A DNA stretch of 49,896 bases, from contig CACPJA010000007.1 in NCBI GenBank assembly GCA_902634075.1, forward strand, positions 1-49,896, written 5' to 3'. The number at the start of each line of letters is the position of its first letter. Position 1 is the stretch's first letter. The translations under genes were made by a program, and so were the position numbers. This stretch comes from an uncultured Gammaproteobacteria bacterium (lineage in GTDB: Bacteria; Pseudomonadota; Gammaproteobacteria; Steroidobacterales; UBA11654). This document shows positions 34,674-44,169 of the stretch, one piece after another. Under the pieces are notes generated by a model. It did not search any database and was not told the origin of the DNA. It saw only the letters and a list, made by a program, of their open reading frames with translations.

Positions 34674-36206
34674 ATGAAGAAAAATCTAGAAGAATTAGAG
34701 ATAAGAAAACAAGCCGCTAAATTGGGCGGTGGAAAAAATCGAATAGAAAAACAACACGCTAAGGGCAAACTCACAGCTAGGGAGCGTATTGAAATATTAA
34801 TTGATGAAGGGACCTTCGAAGAATTAGACATGTTTGTAGAACATCGTGCAGTGGATTTTGGGATGGAGGAACAAAAAATCCCTGGCGATGGAGTGGTCAC
34901 AGGTTACGGAAAAATTAATGGTCGGTTGGTTTATGTCTTCAGTCAAGATTTCACTGTGTTTGGTGGTTCATTATCAGAAGCTCACGCTGAAAAAATATGC
35001 AAAGTTATGGACCTAGCCGTTCAGAATGGAGCTCCTCTGATTGGACTCAATGACTCAGGAGGGGCGAGAATACAAGAAGGTGTGGTTTCCTTAGGAGGCT
35101 ATGCAGAGGTGTTTAAACGAAACGTTTTAGCCTCTGGCGTTGTTCCTCAACTATCATTGGTGATGGGTCCTTGTGCTGGCGGTGCAGTGTATTCTCCTGC
35201 AATGACAGACTTTATATTTATGGTTGAGGATAGCTCTTATATGTTTGTAACTGGGCCTGATGTTGTTAAAACAGTAACCCATGAGGAAGTATCAGCTGAA
35301 GAATTGGGTGGCGCTTCGACGCACAGTAAAAAATCTGGGGTCGCAGATCTCACCTTCGAAAATGACACTGAAGCATTATTGATGACTAGAGAATTTATGA
35401 GTTATCTTCCACAAAGTAATAGGGAAAGACCTCCTCTAATAGCATCAAAAGACCCAGTGGATCGACAAGAAAAATCCTTAGACACCTTAGTACCTCAAGA
35501 TCCAGCAAAGCCTTATGACATCAAGGAAGTAATCCATAAGGTTGCTGATGAAGGAGAATTCTTTGAAATCCAACCCAATTATGCACAAAACATTGTTATT
35601 GGCTTTATTCGATTAGATGGATCCACCATTGGGGTTGTTGGTAATCAGCCTATGGTTTTAGCCGGCTGCTTAGATATTGACTCATCCATTAAAGGGGCAC
35701 GATTTGTGCGTTTTTGTGATGCATTTAATATTCCCCTACTCACTCTTGTTGATGTCCCAGGATTTATGCCAGGAACTTCACAAGAATACGGGGGGATTAT
35801 TAAGCACGGTGCTAAACTCTTATTTGCCTACGCTGAAGCAACTGTGCCCAAGGTAACTTTGATTACCAGGAAAGCCTATGGAGGAGCCTATGATGTCATG
35901 AGTTCAAAACACATAAGGGGTGATGTCAATTTTGCGTGGCCTTCAGCTGAAATTGCAGTGATGGGTCCGAAAGGTGCTGTTGAAATTATCTTTAGAGCCG
36001 ATATTGGCGATGAAGAAAAAATTGAGAAACGAACTGAAGAATATAGGGATAAATTTGCTAATCCTTTTATAGCTGCCAGTCGTGGGTTCATTGACGATAT
36101 TGTTTTACCTCATCAATCAAGAGAAAAGTTGTGTCGCTCATTCGAAATGCTTAAAGATAAAGAACAAGATAATCCCTGGCGTAAGCACGACAATATTCCG
36201 CTCTAA
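34674..36206 (+). CDS. pccB: Propionyl-CoA carboxylase beta chain (carboxyltransferase)
   Basis: A 510-residue biotin-dependent carboxyltransferase that moves CO2 from biotin to propionyl-CoA, giving (S)-methylmalonyl-CoA. [21 protein letters not shown] is the N-terminal family signature, [15 protein letters not shown] and [14 protein letters not shown] line the acyl-CoA site, and [16 protein letters not shown] and [13 protein letters not shown] belong to the C-terminal half. The propionyl rather than acetyl or methylcrotonyl specificity is inferred from the surrounding mutase, MeaB and epimerase genes. It lies four bases after the mutase gene and three before pccA. Confidence 0.94.
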   Translation: MKKNLEELEIRKQAAKLGGGKNRIEKQHAKGKLTARERIEILIDEGTFEELDMFVEHRAVDFGMEEQKIPGDGVVTGYGKINGRLVYVFSQDFTVFGGSLSEAHAEKICKVMDLAVQNGAPLIGLNDSGGARIQEGVVSLGGYAEVFKRNVLASGVVPQLSLVMGPCAGGAVYSPAMTDFIFMVEDSSYMFVTGPDVVKTVTHEEVSAEELGGASTHSKKSGVADLTFENDTEALLMTREFMSYLPQSNRERPPLIASKDPVDRQEKSLDTLVPQDPAKPYDIKEVIHKVADEGEFFEIQPNYAQNIVIGFIRLDGSTIGVVGNQPMVLAGCLDIDSSIKGARFVRFCDAFNIPLLTLVDVPGFMPGTSQEYGGIIKHGAKLLFAYAEATVPKVTLITRKAYGGAYDVMSSKHIRGDVNFAWPSAEIAVMGPKGAVEIIFRADIGDEEKIEKRTEEYRDKFANPFIAASRGFIDDIVLPHQSREKLCRSFEMLKDKEQDNPWRKHDNIPL

Positions 36207-36209
36207 TTC

Positions 36210-38174
36210 ATGTTTAAAAAAATCCTCATTGCCAATCGTGGAGAAATTGCTTGTCGAGTGATTAGGACTTGCAAAGAAATGGGAATAAAATCGGTCGCTG
36301 TTTATTCTGATGCCGATCAAAATTCTATGCACGCAGACCTAGCTGATGAGTCTATATGTATTGGTGGATCAGCATCTTCAGAGAGTTACCTGGTTATTGA
36401 AAAAATTATACAAGCTTGTATCGAATCCAAAGCCGAAGCCATTCACCCAGGTTATGGATTCTTGTCTGAGAATGAAGAGTTTGCAAAGGCTCTTGAAAAA
36501 GAAAAAATTGTTTTTATTGGTCCCGGAAAAAGGGCGATTGTCAGTATGGGTGACAAAATTGAATCTAAAAAGATAGCAGAAAAGGCTGGGGTAAATGTTA
36601 TCCCTGGTTTCACAGAAGCTATAGCAGATGCTGATCAAGCTGTTCAGGTAGCAAATGATATCGGTTATCCAGTGATGCTCAAAGCGAGTGCGGGTGGAGG
36701 TGGTAAAGGCATGCGAGTAGTTTATTCTGATAGTGAATGCAAAGACGGATTTGAACGAGCAAAAAATGAAAGCCAAGCCAGCTTTGGAGACGATCGAATT
36801 TTTGCCGAAAAATTCATAACTGAACCTCATCACGTCGAGATACAGTTGTTAGCTGATGAAGCTGGTAATACTGTGTATCTAGGGGAAAGAGAGTGCTCGA
36901 TCCAGAGACGCCATCAAAAGGTCATCGAAGAGTCACCATCGCCATTCATTAGTGATAAAACTAGAAAAAAGATGGGCGAACAGGCTGTGGCATTAGCTAA
37001 AGCAGTCAATTATAAATCTGCAGGTACAGTTGAGTTCATTGTTGATAAGGATCAGCAATTCTATTTTCTTGAAATGAACACTCGTCTTCAGGTAGAACAC
37101 CCTGTCACCGAATTGGTCACTGGGGTCGACCTGGTTGAAAAAATGATTAGAATTGCTGCCGGCGAAAAACTGGATCTAGAGCAAGATAAGATTGCCTCTA
37201 AAGGCTGGGCTATAGAATCAAGGATATATGCTGAAGACCCCTACAGAGACTTTATGCCCTCGATTGGTCGGCTGACAAAATACTTAACGCCAGAATCCTC
37301 AAAGGAGGTTAGGATTGATACCGGGATTAGAGAAGGCAGTGAGGTTTCGATGTTCTATGACCCTATGATTGCAAAGCTCATTACCTATGGAAGGAATCGT
37401 AATGAAGCCATTGAAAAGATGTTAGGTGCCATCGACCAGTATCTGATCACGGGTGTTTCTCACAATCTCAATTTTTTAAGCTCAATCATGCAAAATGAAA
37501 CCTTTCAATCTGGGTATACAACCACGAACTTCATAGAGGAACAATATCCAGATGGGTTCAAAGGGGATCTAGCAATCTCTGATGAAAGGGAGTTAGTAGC
37601 GGCTCTCCTAACTGCTTATCATACAGCTCGACTGAAACGCATGATCTCCTATCAAGATCTTCCCAATCAATGGGCAGTTTCGATCGATGGTCAACAAATA
37701 GAGGTGCTTATTAAAGAATCAATATCATCATTAATAGCTGTGATTGGGTCTAGGGAGTTTGATGTGAATCTTGATACCCTCCCCAATGACCCAAGAGTGA
37801 GATGTGAAATTAATGATGATGAATTCCATATGCAGATTATGCATAACTCTCCAGGTTATGAATTGGTCCACAGAGGTAAAATATTCAACGCCCTGGTTAC
37901 CAGACAAAGAACGGCAAAGCTGAATGAATTAATGCCAGAGAAAGTGCCCTTAGACCTATCGCAGTTCTTGATATCGCCAATGCCTGGACTGCTAATGAAG
38001 GTTTGTGTTGATGAGGGGCAATCTATAAAAGCGGGGGAAGAATTAGCTATCGTTGAAGCTATGAAAATGGAAAATAGCCTTAGAGCAACCAAAGACGTTA
38101 AAATTAAATCGATATTAGCTTCAGAAGGCGATAACCTAGCAGTGGATCAGAAAATTCTGGAGTTTGAGGATTAA
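36210..38174 (+). CDS. pccA: Propionyl-CoA carboxylase alpha chain (biotin carboxylase + BCCP)
   Basis: A 654-residue subunit that carboxylates its own biotin with bicarbonate and ATP. The biotin carboxylase part opens with KKILIANRGEIACRVIRTCKEMG, the ATP-grasp loop is KASAGGGGKGMRVV, and ERECSIQRRHQKVIEE, FLEMNTRLQVEHPVTE and HNLNFLSS follow. The C-terminal biotinyl domain has AIVEAMKMENSLRA with the biotinylated lysine in the canonical AMKM. The middle region links to PccB. ATG at 36210 is preceded by the pccB stop. The end of the frame runs into the meaB leader, one base before the chosen meaB start. Confidence 0.95.
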   Translation: MFKKILIANRGEIACRVIRTCKEMGIKSVAVYSDADQNSMHADLADESICIGGSASSESYLVIEKIIQACIESKAEAIHPGYGFLSENEEFAKALEKEKIVFIGPGKRAIVSMGDKIESKKIAEKAGVNVIPGFTEAIADADQAVQVANDIGYPVMLKASAGGGGKGMRVVYSDSECKDGFERAKNESQASFGDDRIFAEKFITEPHHVEIQLLADEAGNTVYLGERECSIQRRHQKVIEESPSPFISDKTRKKMGEQAVALAKAVNYKSAGTVEFIVDKDQQFYFLEMNTRLQVEHPVTELVTGVDLVEKMIRIAAGEKLDLEQDKIASKGWAIESRIYAEDPYRDFMPSIGRLTKYLTPESSKEVRIDTGIREGSEVSMFYDPMIAKLITYGRNRNEAIEKMLGAIDQYLITGVSHNLNFLSSIMQNETFQSGYTTTNFIEEQYPDGFKGDLAISDERELVAALLTAYHTARLKRMISYQDLPNQWAVSIDGQQIEVLIKESISSLIAVIGSREFDVNLDTLPNDPRVRCEINDDEFHMQIMHNSPGYELVHRGKIFNALVTRQRTAKLNELMPEKVPLDLSQFLISPMPGLLMKVCVDEGQSIKAGEELAIVEAMKMENSLRATKDVKIKSILASEGDNLAVDQKILEFED

Positions 38175-38175
38175 T

Positions 38176-39093
38176 TTGAACACATTAGATATTGAAGAAT
38201 TATGCAAATTGATTTTTTCAGGAGATCGAAAAGCCATTGCGACTGCCATTACGCTTGTTGAATCGACAAAACACGAGGATCAAGATTCCACTAACCGTCT
38301 ATTAACCCTTTTAGAATCTCAACAAACACAGAGTATAAGAATTGGTATTTCAGGTCCTCCTGGGGTCGGAAAATCAACCTTCATAGAAGCGATTGGGCAT
38401 TCGGTTCTAGAAAGTGATGAGCGATTAGCTATCCTTGCTATTGACCCAAGTTCAAGCATCAGTGGCGGATCAATTCTTGGCGACAAAACAAGAATGGAAT
38501 CTTTATCACGCAATGAAAACACTTTTATTAGGCCATCTCCTTCAGGAGGGAATCTTGGTGGTGTGCATCGATCCACCAGAGAATCTGTGAGTATACTTGA
38601 AGCAGCAGGGTACTCTGTTATTTTGATAGAAACTGTCGGTGTCGGACAAGCTGAAACTGAAGTATTTGAAATGACTGATATCTTCCTCGTCCTCCTTAGT
38701 CCAGGAGGTGGTGACGAACTTCAAGGTATTAAACGTGGAATTATTGAGTTGGCTGATATCCTGGTTGTCAACAAAGCTGATGGTAACTTGGAAGCCACAT
38801 CGAGAAGCACAGTATTGGATTACAAAAATGCACTTAAGCTTCTCAAACCAAGAATTCAAGGCTGGAATGTTCCTGTTCTTCCTTGTTCTGCATTAGAAAA
38901 GAATGGCATTGACCAAATATGGAATGAGGTAATCAACTTAAAAGATCACTTGGTAAAAACAGGTCAACTTGAAAAGTCTCGACTAGAACAAAGTAAGATC
39001 TGGTTAAAAAATAAGAAGAAAAATCTTATACTATCTGCGATCGAGGATGACGAAGAACTGCTTGATAAGCTAGGTGAAACAATAAAAGAATAG
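38176..39093 (+). CDS. meaB: Methylmalonyl-CoA mutase-associated GTPase
   Basis: A G3E GTPase of about 305 residues that gates cobalamin loading of methylmalonyl-CoA mutase and protects it from inactivation. The P-loop is GISGPPGVGKSTF, SSSISGGSILGDKTRM is the switch region, ETVGVGQAETEV the G3 motif, and VVNKADG the guanine-specificity motif. I prefer TTG at 38176, five bases after GAGGA (38166-38170), giving MNTLDIEELCKL; a TTG at 38164 would overlap the pccA stop. Position directly after pccA and before the epimerase is typical of the pathway operon. Confidence 0.94.
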   Translation: MNTLDIEELCKLIFSGDRKAIATAITLVESTKHEDQDSTNRLLTLLESQQTQSIRIGISGPPGVGKSTFIEAIGHSVLESDERLAILAIDPSSSISGGSILGDKTRMESLSRNENTFIRPSPSGGNLGGVHRSTRESVSILEAAGYSVILIETVGVGQAETEVFEMTDIFLVLLSPGGGDELQGIKRGIIELADILVVNKADGNLEATSRSTVLDYKNALKLLKPRIQGWNVPVLPCSALEKNGIDQIWNEVINLKDHLVKTGQLEKSRLEQSKIWLKNKKKNLILSAIEDDEELLDKLGETIKE

Positions 39094-39101
39094 AGAAAAA
39101 A

Positions 39102-39509
39102 ATGATTGGACGACTAAACCATATTGCGATTGCTGTTCCGGACCTTAAGGAAGCTACTAAGATTTATCGAGATACTCTAGGTGCAAAAGTTTCTGAACCG
39201 GTACCTCTTCCTGAACATGGAGTAACCACTGTTTTTGTAGATCTCCCTAACACTAAAATAGAGCTCATAGAACCCTTAGGAGGACAATCGCCCATTGCTG
39301 CATTTATTGAAAAACATCCCAAAGGTGGAATGCATCATTTGTGTTACGAGGTTGACGATATCTTCGAGGCAAGAGATAGAATGGTTGAGTTGGGTGCTAC
39401 AATTGTAGGGACTGGTGAGCCGTCCATAGGTGCTCACGATAAACCTGTAATTTTCATGCACCCCAAAGACTTTGCTGGAACATTGATTGAGCTAGAACAA
39501 AAAGACTAA
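39102..39509 (+). CDS. mce: Methylmalonyl-CoA epimerase
   Basis: A 135-residue vicinal-oxygen-chelate protein that interconverts (S)- and (R)-methylmalonyl-CoA, linking the carboxylase to the mutase. Metal ligands are visible as His in RLNHIAIAVPDL, His in GMHHLCYEVDD and Glu in GTLIELEQ. VSEPVPLPEHGVTTVFVDLPNTKIELIEP is characteristic of the family. Gap to meaB is eight bases. It is the last gene of the operon and is separated by two bases from the convergent DUF5916 gene, so the terminator must be weak or overlap coding sequence. Confidence 0.94.
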   Translation: MIGRLNHIAIAVPDLKEATKIYRDTLGAKVSEPVPLPEHGVTTVFVDLPNTKIELIEPLGGQSPIAAFIEKHPKGGMHHLCYEVDDIFEARDRMVELGATIVGTGEPSIGAHDKPVIFMHPKDFAGTLIELEQKD

Positions 39510-39511
39510 TT

Positions 39512-41833
39512 CTAGAAACGATACCTAAGTTTGGCTGAGAAGACATTGGCTTCTGGTTCCTGCCAAGTGGTTCTATATATCTTAGAAGTGTCCGCTTCAT
39601 CGTCAAAAAAGTAGCCGCCGCCGCGTGTGTAGACTAGATAAAAATTAGAGAGCGCATCAATTTCATATCGGTAACGCATTTGGAAAGCTAGCTTTCCTAA
39701 GTTAATACTATTTACTGCCTCCTCTTCGCTAACTAAGAACCCATTACTATCAGCAAACCAACCTTTACCTTGCTGATTCCTAAAGGCAGTAGCTTCTAGT
39801 TTTATTTGTATTTCTTGATTGCTGGTTGGGTACCATCGACTGCCTATATTGACACTGGTTCGTCTTTGTTTAAACGTCCCGTAATGATTATCGGATAATC
39901 GGTTTAACCAATTGGTTCTTGAGTGATGATTGAAAAACATCCAAAATCTGAGGTTATCTTTAGGGTTGAAATTAAAACCAGCATTAATTTTTTTGTGGTG
40001 ATCCTTAAATGCATAGTAGTCGTCCATTTCTGATTGGAATCCTACTCTATATCCCCATTTTCCATTATTGTATCTAGGGCTGTTATAACCGACCTCGAAA
40101 TTTGAACCTGAACCAATTCTTATAAAAGGGGCAACAATACTTCCCCTTGGAATCTGGTCATCTCTGCCTTCCCCTCTTGCGAAAACATTAAGACTAATGG
40201 ATGAAGTGTTCTTGAAGCCTTGCCTAAAAAAGAGAGTGTAAAATTCGTTCAAATTATCGTTATCAGAGTTATTCTCATCCCAATAATCGAGATTGTAGCT
40301 TCGAAAATTTACATTAGAATCTTCTGGAAAGTCAGTTCTTAGATAATTGAAAGATGCGCCCCAGGAAGCAAGGTCATTCCTCCACATATATCCCATATCA
40401 TTGATGTTAATGTCCTTATCAAAATAATAATATTCGGCACCAAATTTGAGTTCTTTAGATGGTCTGTATGAAGCCATCGTTCTTGAGCCAAAACCACTGT
40501 CTTCTCCAGTTACATTAGACACCATAGATAAGTGCTCAACCTTTATCCCGCTTTTTGGAACGTACTGATAATCAACTGCACTAACTGTAGCTGACCTATC
40601 TAAGACATCGTTTTGATTATACGTAGCCATATAACCAAGCTTTTGATCATCTCCAATTTTTCTAAGTGCCCTAAAAGCAAAAAAGTCTTCGCCTTTACTG
40701 AAATCCTCGTCTTTCTCAAAAGCAGCGAAAACACCTATGTCTGTGGTCTCACCGAGTTGGGTGTATTTAATTGCAGTATCTATATCATTGACACTCTTGC
40801 GACTCGCTTCACACTGCGACTCAAGTTCATTGCTGCCTCCCTCGAGAGCTGAGTATTTAGAACAATCATAATTAGGGCTATCGCCAATACGTCTTGTATG
40901 AAAGATTGAATAAAGTTCAAAACCTGGATACCAATCCTCACTAACATCGAATAAAGATTGGCTTTGAGTAAAGAAAGGTCGTTTATCTGAATAAAATGTT
41001 TCCCTTGGAGAAAAATTGATCACCACATTATCGCTCTCAACTTGCCCAAAATCAGGGTTAATCGTCGCGCTCAATTCTCCGCCGCGACCATTGTTATAAA
41101 AAACTTCAGCTCCTACATCATAAGTGGAGTCATCTTCAATAAAATCATTATTTGCAACCATATATGGTAAAAAATCTAAACGGGTTGGGTTGGACTTAAA
41201 CACTTCTATCTTCGGTAACCGTGAAAGAAATTTTTGTCTACTTGAGCTCACTTTTGCAGACCCAAACCATTTATTTATATATCGTGCTTGCCTCCCTGCT
41301 AATATCCTGATGGTTCTTTTTTCTCCTTGTTGCTCATTCATTGGAACCATTGACCAAGGAACAAAGAACTCAGAATACCAATTCTCTTCGGACTCCGAAG
41401 TCTTGGCAAACCATTCGCCATTCCAATCACCGTCCATGCTGTTTTCATTGGTGATAGTAAAATCAATTAAGGCATCACTGAGTGAGACTCCGAGTAAATA
41501 ACCCGTGTTACCTTTGTTATCAAAGTCAATGGCAATTGTATTTCTATCAAAATCCCCCATTAAATCATCTCTTCTATGGGTTCTTCGATCTCTAGTGTCC
41601 ATGTCTTGAGCATTGATAAAACCGACATACAGACCTTCTTCATTCGAATAAACAAGCGCCTTAGTTTTCAAAGGTGCAGCCTCTAAACTGAACGGGTCAA
41701 TGACAAAAAATTCTTCTATTGTTTGTGCTTCTTGCCATTCTGGCTCATCCAATACCCCATCGATTGTTATTTCAGCCATAACAGATGTTGTGAACCCACT
41801 TAAAAGGATTATGATTGTGATAAATTTATGCAT
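39512..41833 (-). CDS. DUF5916 outer-membrane protein with CBM9-like domain
   Basis: A 773-residue exported protein. A signal peptide ends near VMA (residue 20). The N-terminal CBM9-like domain starts ITIDGVLDEPEWQEA and contains YVGFINAQD and FDRNTIAIDFDNKGNTGYLLGV. The remainder reads like a beta barrel: INPDFGQVESDNVVINFSPRETFYSDKRPFF is a segment I associate with DUF5916, and the last residues are LRYRF, the outer-membrane insertion signal. In marine bacteria such proteins are often linked to degradation of polymers or to protein secretion, but no role is proven. Its start overlaps the end of the FabD-like gene by eight bases. Confidence 0.87.
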   Translation of the reverse strand: MHKFITIIILLSGFTTSVMAEITIDGVLDEPEWQEAQTIEEFFVIDPFSLEAAPLKTKALVYSNEEGLYVGFINAQDMDTRDRRTHRRDDLMGDFDRNTIAIDFDNKGNTGYLLGVSLSDALIDFTITNENSMDGDWNGEWFAKTSESEENWYSEFFVPWSMVPMNEQQGEKRTIRILAGRQARYINKWFGSAKVSSSRQKFLSRLPKIEVFKSNPTRLDFLPYMVANNDFIEDDSTYDVGAEVFYNNGRGGELSATINPDFGQVESDNVVINFSPRETFYSDKRPFFTQSQSLFDVSEDWYPGFELYSIFHTRRIGDSPNYDCSKYSALEGGSNELESQCEASRKSVNDIDTAIKYTQLGETTDIGVFAAFEKDEDFSKGEDFFAFRALRKIGDDQKLGYMATYNQNDVLDRSATVSAVDYQYVPKSGIKVEHLSMVSNVTGEDSGFGSRTMASYRPSKELKFGAEYYYFDKDININDMGYMWRNDLASWGASFNYLRTDFPEDSNVNFRSYNLDYWDENNSDNDNLNEFYTLFFRQGFKNTSSISLNVFARGEGRDDQIPRGSIVAPFIRIGSGSNFEVGYNSPRYNNGKWGYRVGFQSEMDDYYAFKDHHKKINAGFNFNPKDNLRFWMFFNHHSRTNWLNRLSDNHYGTFKQRRTSVNIGSRWYPTSNQEIQIKLEATAFRNQQGKGWFADSNGFLVSEEEAVNSINLGKLAFQMRYRYEIDALSNFYLVYTRGGGYFFDDEADTSKIYRTTWQEPEANVFSAKLRYRF

Positions 41834-42800
41834 TGCCTAAACTATTCGCTGTTTCATTGATTGTGGATGTATTAATGGCAGCATAATAACTTATTTCATG
41901 CTTAAAACCTCTAAAGTTTTTCTTGGTTATTGCCTCTAGATTTGGTCTTTTTTCACTCGGCTCTTTTCCTCCGCCTATGCCACCACCAAATTCAATAATT
42001 GTGTCAATGGCATAATTAACTGAAGTTCTCATACAACCTAACCAATTCACGGTCTTGTATAACTGATGAAATAGAAGATCAGCTGTATCACACCCAGACT
42101 CGTTGTGAACTTCTGTTGAGTGATTGGATAACACTGGTGTTTTCATTGGTGAAAAATTAGTTTCTGATAATGTGTTCTTAAACTCTTCAGCTGCAACCGT
42201 CATCAGATCTGTATGAAAGGCACCTTCGGTATCTAGCTTGACGGTTCTTTTCTTTGGATAAAGTTTAGAGATACCTTCCTGAAGGTAATCAATGTTAGAT
42301 TCAGTGCCACCCACAACCGTTTGCTGCTCCAAATTAATCGTGGCCACTTGACAATTATATTCTTCTGCTAGAGACGAGCTCTGTTGATAATTAAGTGGCA
42401 GAGCCAACATGGATCCCTCGCCATGTGCTCCCATCAATTGACCTCGTCGACTCACAAGCTTTAATCCATCCTCAAAACTAATGCATCCTGAGGTGACTAA
42501 AGCAGCGTATTCACCTAAGCTATGTCCAGCCATTAGCTTGGGTTTTAAATGATCCTCTGTTAACTGATTAAACACTGCCAAACAAGCTATTTGGTGAGTC
42601 AATAATACCGGTTGAGTAAATTCTGTTAGGCTGATTTTGTGATCTTCATCGTCGAATGACAATTTGACAATATCGTAACCTAAAACTTCATTAGCCTGAT
42701 CGTAAATATCTTTAGCTACATCGAATTCAGAGTATAAATCTTTACCAATACCTTTGTATTGTGATCCCTGACCTGGAAATATATACATAATCTCAGACAT
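41826..42800 (-). CDS. FabD-like acyl-carrier-protein acyltransferase
   Basis: A 324-residue acyltransferase of the malonyl-CoA:ACP type. FPGQGSQYKGIGKDL is the N-terminal signature, AGHSLGEYAALVTSG holds the catalytic serine, SRRGQLM the conserved arginine that binds the malonyl carboxylate, and EGAFHTDLM the catalytic histidine. IIEFGGG near the C-terminus is the usual closing motif. There are no other fatty-acid genes around it, so this may be a second copy dedicated to a special pathway, or the only one in a scattered genome. It precedes and overlaps the DUF5916 gene. Confidence 0.87.
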   Translation of the reverse strand: MSEIMYIFPGQGSQYKGIGKDLYSEFDVAKDIYDQANEVLGYDIVKLSFDDEDHKISLTEFTQPVLLTHQIACLAVFNQLTEDHLKPKLMAGHSLGEYAALVTSGCISFEDGLKLVSRRGQLMGAHGEGSMLALPLNYQQSSSLAEEYNCQVATINLEQQTVVGGTESNIDYLQEGISKLYPKKRTVKLDTEGAFHTDLMTVAAEEFKNTLSETNFSPMKTPVLSNHSTEVHNESGCDTADLLFHQLYKTVNWLGCMRTSVNYAIDTIIEFGGGIGGGKEPSEKRPNLEAITKKNFRGFKHEISYYAAINTSTINETANSLGNA

Positions 42801-42893
42801 CTATTCCCCAAATTATATAGTGAAATTTTCAGCCATTATGACTTATAAAGGATTAAAAACAATAATAAAGTCGATATTTTATTAGCTTTGAAC

Positions 42894-42908
42894 GTAACTT
42901 TTTGTAAC
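42894..42908. promoter_or_regulatory. GTTAC-N5-GTTAC direct repeat, site A
   Basis: GTAAC at 42894-42898 and again at 42904-42908, five T apart, so the half-sites repeat every 10 bases on one face of the helix (GTTAC-N5-GTTAC on the other strand). A -10-like TATATT lies 35 bases downstream (42944-42949) with no good -35, suggesting an activator-dependent promoter for the FAD monooxygenase gene. Confidence 0.55.
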
Positions 42909-42971
42909 GATGGAGATCCAGAAATCTATATCGTAATATTATCTATATTCAAATCATGAGAGGTACAAGAA

Positions 42972-44144
42972 TTGAGCGATAAACACATAGCTATTATTGG
43001 GGCAGGAATTGGGGGAATGACCGCTGCCGTAACCCTTGCTAAGAAGGGAATAAAAGTCAGTATTTTTGAGCAAGCCCCTGAACTGAGTGAAGTCGGCGCA
43101 GGACTTACCATTACCCCTAATGCAACCAAAGGTTTGATGTATCTTGGCCTCGAAAAACAAATGAAAGAAGTGGGTATGGCTCATACACAACAGGGGGTTA
43201 GGCACTTTGAAACCGGTGAAATGATAGTGCCCTTAGAGCGTGGTGAAAAAATGCTAGAAAAATACGGGGCATATCAGTTCCAAGCTCATCGAGCAGATGT
43301 TCATAATGTGCTGATAGACGAATTAAAATTACACAATTCAAATACAATTTATACTAATCATGAACTCATTGATCTTAACGAAAAAAATAATAGCGTCGAA
43401 TTAGTTTTCAGTAACAACGAAACCCATGAGGTTGATTTTGTTATTGGTGCTGATGGCAATAGGTCGGCGGTTAGAAAAATAATTTTAGGTGATGACGATC
43501 CTCAATTTGCTGGTTACGTGGCTTGGAGGGGGCTGGTTCCAGTTGAGCTCCTTGGTGAGGATGATTTTGATGAATGCGGGTCTTCTGCCTTTATAGCGCC
43601 TGGCAGAGTCTTTGCTAGATATTTAGTTCGCAATGGAGAGCTTTATAATTATGTGGCCTTCCTCGCAACCGATGAATGGGCAGAAGAAGGATGGGCTATC
43701 CCCTCAAAAGTTGATATCGTCATGGATATTTTCTCTGACTACAACCAACAGGTAAAAAATATTATTGCTGCAACGCCAGCAAACGATCTTTTTAAGTGGG
43801 GAATTTTTGCTCGAGAGCCTGTGTCCAAATGGTCAACTAAAAACATAACCCTTCTTGGTGATGCCGCCCACCCCTTAGAACCTTTTATGGGTCAAGGAGC
43901 CAGTCTTGCAATTGAGGACGGTGTGGTTTTAGGAAGAATAATAGAGGATTCAGAGAGTTCAGATGAGATCGTATCCAGATATGAAGCGGCTAGAATTGAA
44001 CGTGCTCATTTTGTTACGGAACATTCAAAACGTGCCGGAGCCAGGTTCACAGGAATAGATCCTGAAAAATATACAAAAGAAGAACATAAGAATGAAGAAG
44101 AGCTAGGCCTTTTTAATTATCACCCAGGAGATGTTATAGTTTAG
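42972..44144 (+). CDS. FAD-dependent aromatic-ring monooxygenase (salicylate-hydroxylase-like)
   Basis: A 390-residue class A flavoprotein hydroxylase. The FAD dinucleotide motif is IAIIGAGIGGMTAAVTLAKKG, the DG motif is FVIGADGNRSAVRK, and the GD motif is LLGDAAHPLEPFMGQGASLAIEDG. FEQAPELSEVGAGLTITPNATKGL is typical of salicylate/3-hydroxybenzoate-type hydroxylases. It uses NAD(P)H and O2 to hydroxylate an aromatic or cyclic substrate that I cannot name. The start is TTG at 42972 with AGAGG nine bases upstream. It is the first plus-strand gene of the catabolic island and precedes the first Rieske gene by 25 bases. Confidence 0.9.
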   Translation: MSDKHIAIIGAGIGGMTAAVTLAKKGIKVSIFEQAPELSEVGAGLTITPNATKGLMYLGLEKQMKEVGMAHTQQGVRHFETGEMIVPLERGEKMLEKYGAYQFQAHRADVHNVLIDELKLHNSNTIYTNHELIDLNEKNNSVELVFSNNETHEVDFVIGADGNRSAVRKIILGDDDPQFAGYVAWRGLVPVELLGEDDFDECGSSAFIAPGRVFARYLVRNGELYNYVAFLATDEWAEEGWAIPSKVDIVMDIFSDYNQQVKNIIAATPANDLFKWGIFAREPVSKWSTKNITLLGDAAHPLEPFMGQGASLAIEDGVVLGRIIEDSESSDEIVSRYEAARIERAHFVTEHSKRAGARFTGIDPEKYTKEEHKNEEELGLFNYHPGDVIV

Positions 44145-44169
44145 CCGTGTTTACTCTGAGAGAAATATA

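Noticed and set aside
36378-36833. A 151-codon minus-strand frame inside pccA
   Set aside because: Antisense to the conserved biotin-carboxylase ATP-grasp coding region; low-complexity Phe/Ser-rich mirror sequence.
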